Shown: piece by piece, positions 10,152 to 17,310 of the stretch
Numbering within the stretch: position 1 is the first letter of the stretch
How the letters are laid out: each line of letters begins with the position of its first letter
DNA from: Thiobacillus denitrificans
GTDB taxonomy: Bacteria; Pseudomonadota; Gammaproteobacteria; Burkholderiales; Thiobacillaceae
Direction: 5' to 3'
DNA: 64,000 nucleotides
NCBI RefSeq assembly: GCF_001530125.1
Contig: NZ_LDUG01000018.1
Coordinates: 11,901-75,900 of the forward strand
Notes under the pieces: model-generated
What the model saw: only the letters and a program-made list of their open reading frames with translations
What the model was told of the DNA's origin: nothing
The model's database searches: none
Translations under genes and position numbers: made by a program

Positions 10152-11009
10152 ATGCAATCTTTTATCTATGACGAAGCCTTTTCCCGCAACATCGGCTGGC
10201 TGACCCGGCAGGAGCAGGATCGGTTGCGCCACAAGCGCGTGGCCATCGCCGGTTTGGGTGGTGTGGGCGGGGTGCATCTGCTGACCTTGTGCCGGCTGGG
10301 TATAGGCAAATTCCACTTGGCCGATTTCGATGCCTTCGATCTGGCCAATTTCAATCGCCAGGCAGGGGCGACAGTCAGCACCCTGGGCCAGAACAAACTC
10401 GGCGTCATGATCCGGCAGGCGCTCGACATCAACCCGGAGCTTGAAACCAAGGGGTTTGCCGACGGCGTGACGGCGGACAATCTGGATGTTTTCCTGGACG
10501 GCGTTGACCTTTATATTGATGGCCTGGATTTCTTCGCGTTCGAAGCACGCCAAAAGGTCTTTGCTGCGTGTGCGGCAAAAGGCATTCCCGCTGTCACCGC
10601 CGCCCCGCTGGGAATGGGCGCGGCCGTGCTCAACTTCCTGCCGGGCGGCATGAGTTTTAATGATTATTTTTGCCTGGACGATGGCCCCGAGGCTGAAAAG
10701 CCATTGCGTTTCCTCATGGGCCTCGCGCCTGCCCACCTGCAAATGAGCTACCTGGCCGACCCTTCGACAGTTGATTTGGCCAGCCGCAAGGGCCCCTCCA
10801 CTATCATGGCTTGCCAGCTCTGCGCCGGTGTCGCCGCCACCGAAGCCTTGAAAATCCTCCTCGGTCGCGGCACGGTGCGGGCGGCGCCGAGGGGCTACCA
10901 TTTCGATGCCTACCGCAACAAGCTGGCTCTGACCTGGCGGCCCGGTGGCAATCGCAATCCCCTGCAGCGGGTTCTCATCGCGCTGGCCAAGCGCAAACTG
11001 GGGCTCTAA
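10152..11009 (+). CDS. ThiF/MoeB/HesA-family adenylyltransferase (E1-like)
   Basis: This 285-residue protein has the E1-like Rossmann fold: nucleotide-binding GLGGVGG (residues 34-40), acidic DFDAFDLANFNRQ (58-70) with the conserved Asn-Arg-Gln, Lys82 and Asp123. Canonical MoeB/ThiF have two CxxC zinc pairs; only one pair (CQLC, 221-224) is obvious. No ubiquitin-like or ThiS/MoaD partner gene is nearby. Its stop abuts the start of the nitroreductase-like gene. Family knowledge predicts ATP-dependent adenylation of a carboxylate. The combination recalls mycobacterial Rv1355c-type proteins, in which ThiF and nitroreductase domains are fused; here they are separate genes. Confidence 0.8.
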   Translation: MQSFIYDEAFSRNIGWLTRQEQDRLRHKRVAIAGLGGVGGVHLLTLCRLGIGKFHLADFDAFDLANFNRQAGATVSTLGQNKLGVMIRQALDINPELETKGFADGVTADNLDVFLDGVDLYIDGLDFFAFEARQKVFAACAAKGIPAVTAAPLGMGAAVLNFLPGGMSFNDYFCLDDGPEAEKPLRFLMGLAPAHLQMSYLADPSTVDLASRKGPSTIMACQLCAGVAATEALKILLGRGTVRAAPRGYHFDAYRNKLALTWRPGGNRNPLQRVLIALAKRKLGL

Positions 11010-12083
11010 ATGCAGCCGATCCCTCAGCCCATGGCGGACATTCTCGAACTCGCCCGTTGGGCGCCATCCGGTGATAACTCGCAACCTTGGCGCTTTGAGG
11101 TGTTTGCGGGTGATCGCGCCGTAATACATGTGCACGATACCCGATCGCACTGTGTATACGACTTCCAGGGACGTGCGACTCAGCTGGCCGTGGGGGCGCT
11201 GATAGAGACATTGCACATCGCCGCCTCAAGCATCGGATATCGGGTGACGATTACATCAGAAGCCGGCGCAGTCCCTACACACACAAAACACAATCTTGGT
11301 TTGCAGCCCGATGGCGCCATAAAATCCGATCCACTTGCCGCATCAATCACACGGCGTTGTGTGCAGCGACGCCCTCTGTCATTCCGTTCGCTGACTTTGG
11401 ATCAAAGGCGCGCCCTCGAAGATGCGGCTGCCCCATACACACTTCGCTGGCTGGATACGCCTGGGCAGCGGCTGGAGATGGCACGCCTGCTGTTTATAAG
11501 TGCAAAGACCAGATTGATTGCGCCCGAAGCCTATGAAGTTCACCGTGCCATCATCGCCTGGCGTAGCCGGTATAGCGATGACCGGGTGCCGGATCAGGCG
11601 CTTGGTCTTGACCCGCTCACCTTGCGTCTCATGCAATGGGTGATGCGCAGCTGGAAGCGGGTTCGGTTTTTTAACCGGTATCTGGCGGGCACCTATATGC
11701 CTCGCCTGCAACTGGACTTGATCCCCGGCTTGGCCTGTGCCGCGCATTTCGCCCTGATATCAACTTCTTCGCCGCGCCAGCCTGAGGATTTCGTCGCAGC
11801 GGGACGAGCCATGCAGCGCCTTTGGCTCACCGCCACGCATTTGGGCCTGCAACTACAGCCTGAGATGACCCCGCTCATATTTAGCTGGTATCACGATAGC
11901 GGCACGCGATTTAGCCAGATCGAAGCCGTTCAGCGCACGTTGCCAGCAATACGTGACAGGCTGGCGAAGGTAATGGGGGAGGACGTGCCAAGCCATGGAG
12001 TTTTTATGGGGCGGGTCGGCTGGGGCAAGCAGGCGGCAAGCCGTTCGCGCCGGCTTCCCCTTGATCGTTTGATTAATCGTTGA
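11010..12083 (+). CDS. Nitroreductase-like flavoprotein, third gene of the acyltransferase/E1 cassette
   Basis: This 357-residue protein begins with RWAPSGDNSQPWRF (residues 16-29), the FMN-phosphate-binding signature of nitroreductase-family enzymes. A second helix-rich half ends in a basic tail (SRSRRLPLDRLINR). The family reduces nitro, quinone or other acceptors with NAD(P)H, or performs FMN-dependent oxidations on modified peptides; the substrate here is unknown. The ATG directly follows the TAA of the E1-like gene, so the two are translationally coupled. A membrane-interacting stretch near residues 230-255 (PGLACAAHFALIS) is hydrophobic but short. Confidence 0.78.
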   Translation: MQPIPQPMADILELARWAPSGDNSQPWRFEVFAGDRAVIHVHDTRSHCVYDFQGRATQLAVGALIETLHIAASSIGYRVTITSEAGAVPTHTKHNLGLQPDGAIKSDPLAASITRRCVQRRPLSFRSLTLDQRRALEDAAAPYTLRWLDTPGQRLEMARLLFISAKTRLIAPEAYEVHRAIIAWRSRYSDDRVPDQALGLDPLTLRLMQWVMRSWKRVRFFNRYLAGTYMPRLQLDLIPGLACAAHFALISTSSPRQPEDFVAAGRAMQRLWLTATHLGLQLQPEMTPLIFSWYHDSGTRFSQIEAVQRTLPAIRDRLAKVMGEDVPSHGVFMGRVGWGKQAASRSRRLPLDRLINR

Positions 12084-12101
12084 GTGGGCAAGTGCGGCCG
12101 A

Positions 12102-12118
12102 TGTCGATTTTTTTTACA
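12102..12118 (+). promoter_or_regulatory. PEP-CTERM box 1 (distal)
   Basis: TGTCGATTTTTTTTACA matches the 17-base pattern TGTCGNNNNTTTTTACA shared with boxes 2 and 3. It is just beyond the nitroreductase-like stop and about 310 bases upstream of the sigma54 promoter of the PEP-CTERM gene. It is a probable PrsR-binding site. Confidence 0.6.
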
Positions 12119-12314
12119 GACCATGTCAGGGTTTGTGTGAGATGCGCGTGACGAAAAAGTGAGCCAAACCAGCAAATATGGGCCAACTGGCTTGCAATCG
12201 GTCTAATCCGGGCGGTGGAGGGCTGGGCGCCGGCCATACAACGGTGAGGGTAACCAAGGAATGGCCACAGAGTGGGTGGCCAGTCCAGGCATGCGCGATA
12301 TCACTCGGGCCCGG

Positions 12315-12331
12315 TGTCGGTTTTCTTTACA
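12315..12331 (+). promoter_or_regulatory. PEP-CTERM box 2 (proximal)
   Basis: TGTCGGTTTTCTTTACA lies 96 bases upstream of the -24 element at 12428, a typical enhancer position for a sigma54 activator. It has the same length and layout as box 3 upstream of the second PEP-CTERM gene. The rest of the 427-base intergenic region (12084-12510) contains no convincing gene. Confidence 0.7.
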
Positions 12332-12427
12332 TGTTTTAAAATCGGCCGGGGTCTGAGGCCGTGCCATCCCGGAATGATTGTTTAAAAATTGTTTATAAAC
12401 AATAGCTTGTTGTAGGTGTTCCCAAGA

Positions 12428-12444
12428 TGGCATGGGGGTTGCTT
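12428..12444 (+). promoter_or_regulatory. Sigma54 (-24/-12) promoter of the PEP-CTERM gene
   Basis: TGGCATGGGGGTTGCTT matches the RpoN consensus TGGCAYR-N4-TTGCW. The invariant GG and GC are in correct phase (12 bases apart). Transcription should start near 12453, giving a leader of about 57 bases before the AAGGAG at 12501. Confidence 0.85.
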
Positions 12445-12510
12445 TAAGTTAGGCGTGGCCCATCAGCGGCGCGAACTGTTAGTTAAGTAACCCAACATAT
12501 AAGGAGTGTC

Positions 12511-13395
12511 ATGATGAACTTGAAAAAATCTTTGCTTGGCGTGTCTCTCGCCGCTTCGCTGGGCTTTGGTGCAGCCGCCAATGCAGCTTTTGTCATGGAA
12601 GATCTGACGATCGACTTCACCTCTGTCGGTGGGCCCGTCGTAATGGGCGTGGATGCCATCGGCTTCAACGATGCGCCGTTTCGCTCCATCCTGACTGACG
12701 TCAATGGTAACGGCTTGGATGCCGGCGATTTCTATACGGTTACGGGCAAGGGCGCTGCCGGCACTCTGCTGAGCAATGAGGATGGCACCATTTCTCCGTC
12801 TGGTTTCGGCCTGGCTGGCGGCTTTGAACTGACCTTCGATTTCAATCTGGATGTGTTGGTTACCTCCGTTGTTGGTCCACAGATCAACTTTACCCACATG
12901 GCGGGTGCTGACGCGCTGCGTTTTTACCTCGACGATCTCGATGCGGCCAATGGCGACGGCGGCGTGAAATCCAACCCCGGCACCGGCCTCGGCTACACCG
13001 ATGGCACCCTGGTGCTGACCTTTGACGTTTTGGCAGGTGAAGGTGGCAGTGTGAATGTGAGCACCTTGTTCGATGGCTCGGATGATGCAACTTTCATCCT
13101 GGCAGCGATCAACACGGCGGGTATCTTCAAAGACTCAGAGGGTAAGCCGTTTGTGATCGGCAGCACGCTCGCCCTTACCGACAGCAACTTCGACCTCGAC
13201 TCGAACAACAACAACAAGCTCGACGAAACCCGCGGTGGTTTCGGTTGCACGGAAGCCAACCAAAGCGCTGGCTTCTTCTGCGGCGTGGAAGATGGCACGG
13301 TGCGCTTCGCGGTGCCCGAACCCGGCACGCTCGCGATCATGGGCCTGGGGCTGCTTGGCCTTGGCTGGTCCGCGCGTCGCAAGGCTTCTGTCTGA
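12511..13395 (+). CDS. PEP-CTERM sorting-domain protein
   Basis: The protein has 294 residues: a signal peptide (KKSLLGVSLAASLGFGAAANA), a mature Asp/Gly/Ser-rich beta domain with no recognised enzyme motif, and a C-terminal sorting signal (residues 268-294). That signal is VPEPGTLAIMGLGLLGLGW followed by ARRKASV. Such proteins are exported, cut by an exosortase at the PEP motif and released or linked to exopolysaccharide. EDGTVRFAVPEPG and Cys-containing GCTEANQSAGFFCG precede the signal. AGGAG lies four bases before ATG 12511 and seven before ATG 12514, so the second ATG may be the true start. It is driven by a sigma54 promoter with PEP-CTERM boxes. Confidence 0.9.
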   Translation: MMNLKKSLLGVSLAASLGFGAAANAAFVMEDLTIDFTSVGGPVVMGVDAIGFNDAPFRSILTDVNGNGLDAGDFYTVTGKGAAGTLLSNEDGTISPSGFGLAGGFELTFDFNLDVLVTSVVGPQINFTHMAGADALRFYLDDLDAANGDGGVKSNPGTGLGYTDGTLVLTFDVLAGEGGSVNVSTLFDGSDDATFILAAINTAGIFKDSEGKPFVIGSTLALTDSNFDLDSNNNNKLDETRGGFGCTEANQSAGFFCGVEDGTVRFAVPEPGTLAIMGLGLLGLGWSARRKASV

Positions 13396-13410
13396 GGCAC
13401 TGCCCCGGAC

Positions 13411-13443
13411 GAAAAACCCGCAGCTTGCTGCGGGTTTTTTTTC
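13411..13443 (+). terminator. Intrinsic terminator after the PEP-CTERM gene
   Basis: AAAACCCGCAGC pairs with GCTGCGGGTTTT, followed by an unbroken T-run, 16 bases after the stop. The A-run on the other side could make it bidirectional. Confidence 0.9.
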
Positions 13444-13516
13444 GTCCATGCTTTGCCATCTCTTCGAGTCGTGCCACCATTTCATCACGCATCAAAATTA
13501 TTGGAATGGAAGAAAT

Positions 13517-14398
13517 ATGCCTAGCCTGCCCGTGATCAAGCAATTCATCACCGAACTGGTCTCGCGTCGCGATGCGTTTCGCGTACCTGAGCCCAATCTG
13601 GTGATGGACGACCCCGAGCAGGTGCGCGGGTTTAACGAAGCCGGGCTGGAAGGCGGTGTGATGGCGCCGGTTTACCTGTTTCATGCGATCAATGTAACCG
13701 AGGTGATACGCCCGGGGGACACCGTATTGGATCTTGGCTGCGGGCCGGCCAATCAACTGGCGATGATCGCCCGCTTGAATCCCGAGAGTCAGTTTCTTGG
13801 GCTGGACCTCTCGGACGAGATGCTGATCCGGGCCCAGTCTCAAGTGGATGCGCAGCGCCTGGTCAACGTCAGACTGCGCCACGAGGATATCACCCGGCTG
13901 GAGAGCGTGGCCGATCAAAGCGTGGACGCGGTATTCTCGACCGTGGTGCTTCACCAGTTACCGGATCTTGATGCCTTCAATGCGGTGTTCCGGCAGATAG
14001 ACCGGGTGCTGAAGCCGGAAGGTGGCGTGTATCTGGTTGATTTTGGGCATTTGAAGACCGAGCGCGCGATCGATTATTTCGCTCACCAGTATGCCGATCG
14101 TCAGCCGGATATATTTACGCGCGATTACCATAATTCGTTGCGGGCGGCGTTTGACTACACCGATTGGCAGACCGCGCAGCGTAACAGCCTTGCCTCGCGC
14201 GCCCGGCTATTCAGTACTTTTGCCATGCCTTATATGGTGGCGGTGAAAAGCCGCGGGCGACACTCGCCAAGCGCCGCGCAGCGGGAACAGTTCGGCGCGC
14301 TGTATCGCGCCATGCCTGATTGGCATAGGCGCGATTTCGACGATTTGAGAACCATGTTCAGATTGGGTGGGCTGAAGTTGCACGATTTCCCCAAATGA
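13517..14398 (+). CDS. Class I SAM-dependent methyltransferase
   Basis: This 293-residue protein has the Rossmann methyltransferase motifs: motif I VLDLGCGPANQL (70-81), the acidic LGLDLS (94-99), then ADQSVDAVFSTVVLHQLPD and the post-motif VLKPEGGVYLVDFGHL. The ATG at 13517 follows GGAAG by five bases; the longer upstream frame runs through the terminator. About 65 residues precede motif I. The substrate is not evident. It stands alone after a terminator and converges on prsT, so a role in the PEP-CTERM/EPS system is only suggested by position. Confidence 0.85.
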   Translation: MPSLPVIKQFITELVSRRDAFRVPEPNLVMDDPEQVRGFNEAGLEGGVMAPVYLFHAINVTEVIRPGDTVLDLGCGPANQLAMIARLNPESQFLGLDLSDEMLIRAQSQVDAQRLVNVRLRHEDITRLESVADQSVDAVFSTVVLHQLPDLDAFNAVFRQIDRVLKPEGGVYLVDFGHLKTERAIDYFAHQYADRQPDIFTRDYHNSLRAAFDYTDWQTAQRNSLASRARLFSTFAMPYMVAVKSRGRHSPSAAQREQFGALYRAMPDWHRRDFDDLRTMFRLGGLKLHDFPK

Positions 14399-14516
14399 AG
14401 GGGAGTGCGGCAATTACAGGGTGGTGGATGCCGATCGGGATTCACGAACGGGATGGACGTGAACCCCGTAAGGATTCGAGGCGCTGCGAGATTCAGGAAT
14501 AGGCCTATTCATGGAT

Positions 14517-17300
14517 TTATAACTTGTTGAGCAGTGCGCGTAACGCAGATTGCTGGGGCGAGAGTTTTTGCGAGGCGGGCTGGGCGATAAGACGTGCTTC
14601 ACGCGTTTCGCCGTGTTCTGCCAGCGCGGTTGCCAGATGCAATGCAATCTCCGGGTTCCCGGGTAGCGCGGCATAGGCAGCCTTGAGTGTGGAGATGCCT
14701 TTCTCCAATTGACCGCTCTGAACTTGTATCCAGCCGAGCGTGTCCTGAATCAGCGGATTCTTGGGCGCCGCCTGCGCAGCTTTTTCGGCATAAGACAGGG
14801 CTTTTGCATCCCCGATGGATTGATAGAGAATAGCCAAATTGTTCAGTGCCTGCACGTCGCCGGGGGACTGGCGCAGTATCAGCAAATATTGCTCGATTCC
14901 TTCGCGTGACTGCCCTGATTGTGCATAGAAGCCTGCCAGATGCCGCCGTACGCCACCATCCTTGGGATGTTGGCTCAGCCAGGTTGTCAGTAATCCGTTC
15001 GCCGCGTCGATTTGTCCGCTGCGCACCAAGGCCATGTGCAGGTAGCTTGCGCTACGCGAATCATTGGCGATGGCATGAGCCTGCCGATAAGCTTCGAGTG
15101 CCTGGGCAGATTGCCCTTGCGCGTCAAGCATCTGCCCTTCCTGATACCAGCCTGTTGCAGATTGGGGAAAACGCTGCTTGAGCTCGGCGATGAGCTTTTT
15201 TGATTCGACAAAATTCTTCTCGGCGATACGAAGAGTGGACAGGAGCGCCAGGGTCTCGATGTCGCCTGGGGTGGCGCCGCGCGATTTTTCCAGATTGGCA
15301 ATCGCTTCCGCACGCTTGCCGATGGCAAGCTGGGCGGTAGCCAGTCGATAGAGCAGCCTGGGCGTCGATGACTGTTGCGCGAGCCTGGTATAACTGGCCG
15401 CTGCATTGGCCATGTCGTTGCTGGCGTATTGCACATCGGCAAGCAAGGCTTGCGCGATGGAATTCTCGGGTGCGGCGTTGATGGCGTCGCGGGCCGCCGA
15501 CAAGGCCTGATCAGGCTGGTTTGCATTGATGAGGCCACGTACACGCAGGGCGTGTGCGGGCATATACGCGGGATTTGCCTTGAGTGCCTTGTCGATCCAT
15601 TTCAGAGACGCCTGGCGATTGCCTTTCGAGGCTTCGAGTTCAGCCAGCGTGAATAACGCTTGCGCATGCACAGGAAACTGGTCGACGTAGCGGGTCAGCC
15701 GCGCGATCGATTTGTCGATGGTTTTGGCGCGTTTGTCCAGTTGGGCCAGATTGAGAATCGCCGCGATCGCCTCAGGATCGATGGCGTGCGCCTGCTCGAA
15801 ACTGGCATACCCGCCGTTGATATCGCCGGAAGCCACCTGAGCCATGCCTTTGAGGTTGTAGGCAAGGGCGTTTTTTGAGGCACGCTGGATCAGCCGGTTC
15901 GCGACACCCAGTGCTTCGGCATTCCTCTTTTTCTTGATCAGTTCGGAAATCGCAATGACATCGGCGGATGTGACCTGTCCTTCCGCGCCATTGAGTGCAT
16001 TCAGTTCAGTAAATCCTTGTTCATCGTCGCCAGTTTGAAAATGCAGAGAGGCGAGGCGGGTCAAGATAACTGGGTTCCCTGGCGCAAGTTGATTGGCCTG
16101 CGTGAGCGAGGCGATCGCTTGTGCCGAGTTGCCGCGCGATTGCTGCGTTTGTGCGAGCAGGGCAAGGACTTGCGGGTCGCGGGTGGTGAGCGCGATTGGG
16201 GCGAGCGTCTTGTAAGCAGATTCCGCATCGCCAGTCAGCAGTTGGGCGGACGCCAGATATTTTCTTGCTTCCGTGCGGCCTGGCGAGCGATTTACGACTT
16301 TCGACAGATGCGCGATGGCCTGCTCATACGATTTCATTTCGTAGAGCACCAAGCCCGCCAGAAGGTTGGTCTTGGTGTGGCCTGGCTGGCTCCCCAATAG
16401 CTGCTGAATTGCGGACAGAGCAGCTTGGAATTTGCCCTCTTGGTACTTGAACACCGCATCAAGGTAAAGCAGATCGGCGCTCTTGGGTGCGCTTTCCCGC
16501 AGCACTTCCAGATCCTTGCGCGCACGTTCTTTCTGGTTCATGGACAGCGAGATCAGCGCGTGCTTGAGCAACGCGCTTCTGTTTTCGGGCTGCAGGGCCA
16601 GGGTTTTTGAAAAACTCTTTTCAGCCGCGTCGAGATGGTTCTGATTGAGTTCGATATCGCCAAGCAATATCCAGTTCTCGACGTCCTCTGGCGCGAATTT
16701 GATCGCTGTTTGCAATTGTGCGCGAGCGCGGTCTGGATTCTTGGCATGCATCGCGCAACGGGCACGTCCACGATAGGCGGCACCAAGCTGGCTGTCCAGG
16801 TTCAGTGCGGAGTCGAAAAGCGCGCACCCTGATTCGGGCTGTCGAAGCCCCAGCTTGGCTTCACCCTGCATGCTCAAAAGCATGGCTTTCTGCCGGGAAG
16901 AGGCGTTATCCGATGGAATCGATTTTTCAAGCGCCTGGGTGTAGTCACCTTGCAGCAGCAGCGCTTGTACAAGCTGCGTCTGGAGGGATTCGTGTGCGAC
17001 ACCGAATTCCTCGGCACGTTTAAGCTCTTTTTCAGCATCCGCGCCTTGTCCGAGCTTCAGGTACGCTTCGCCAAGAAGCCAGCGTATTTGGGCATTGTTT
17101 GGGTCTTTCTGGAGCGCGTTCTTGAGCTCCAGGATGCTTCCTTTGAAATCTTTCTGGGTGTGTAGATCCTTCGCGCGTTGGAGGTGCTCCTCGGCCGTGA
17201 GATCGAGAAAGCGGTCACATCCTGCAAGCGTGACAACGGAGAGCAAAGCCAGAGCAAGGGATAGTGCGGGCATTGCGCGTCTAAAGAAATGTGGTCGCAT
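14517..17300 (-). CDS. prsT: PEP-CTERM system TPR-repeat lipoprotein PrsT (first paralog)
   Basis: This 927-residue lipoprotein has a signal peptide ending in the lipobox LAGC (Cys28). More than twenty tetratricopeptide repeats follow (for example HLQRAKDLHTQKDFKGSILELKNALQKDPNN), running to the C-terminus. PrsT-family proteins accompany exosortase/EPS loci and probably scaffold export or assembly of polysaccharide at the outer membrane. It is the last gene of the prs operon, 10 bases after its paralog. Codon use looks less GC-biased than in the upstream copy, in line with a different evolutionary history. Confidence 0.9.
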   Translation of the reverse strand: MRPHFFRRAMPALSLALALLSVVTLAGCDRFLDLTAEEHLQRAKDLHTQKDFKGSILELKNALQKDPNNAQIRWLLGEAYLKLGQGADAEKELKRAEEFGVAHESLQTQLVQALLLQGDYTQALEKSIPSDNASSRQKAMLLSMQGEAKLGLRQPESGCALFDSALNLDSQLGAAYRGRARCAMHAKNPDRARAQLQTAIKFAPEDVENWILLGDIELNQNHLDAAEKSFSKTLALQPENRSALLKHALISLSMNQKERARKDLEVLRESAPKSADLLYLDAVFKYQEGKFQAALSAIQQLLGSQPGHTKTNLLAGLVLYEMKSYEQAIAHLSKVVNRSPGRTEARKYLASAQLLTGDAESAYKTLAPIALTTRDPQVLALLAQTQQSRGNSAQAIASLTQANQLAPGNPVILTRLASLHFQTGDDEQGFTELNALNGAEGQVTSADVIAISELIKKKRNAEALGVANRLIQRASKNALAYNLKGMAQVASGDINGGYASFEQAHAIDPEAIAAILNLAQLDKRAKTIDKSIARLTRYVDQFPVHAQALFTLAELEASKGNRQASLKWIDKALKANPAYMPAHALRVRGLINANQPDQALSAARDAINAAPENSIAQALLADVQYASNDMANAAASYTRLAQQSSTPRLLYRLATAQLAIGKRAEAIANLEKSRGATPGDIETLALLSTLRIAEKNFVESKKLIAELKQRFPQSATGWYQEGQMLDAQGQSAQALEAYRQAHAIANDSRSASYLHMALVRSGQIDAANGLLTTWLSQHPKDGGVRRHLAGFYAQSGQSREGIEQYLLILRQSPGDVQALNNLAILYQSIGDAKALSYAEKAAQAAPKNPLIQDTLGWIQVQSGQLEKGISTLKAAYAALPGNPEIALHLATALAEHGETREARLIAQPASQKLSPQQSALRALLNKL

Positions 17301-17310
17301 GGCAAAGGCC

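Noticed and set aside
14430-14512. Hairpins (TTCACG/CGTGAA and GAATAGGCCTATTC) just past the prsT stop as a terminator
   Set aside because: Short stems with no U-tract on the minus strand; they may be chance palindromes, so no terminator is called.
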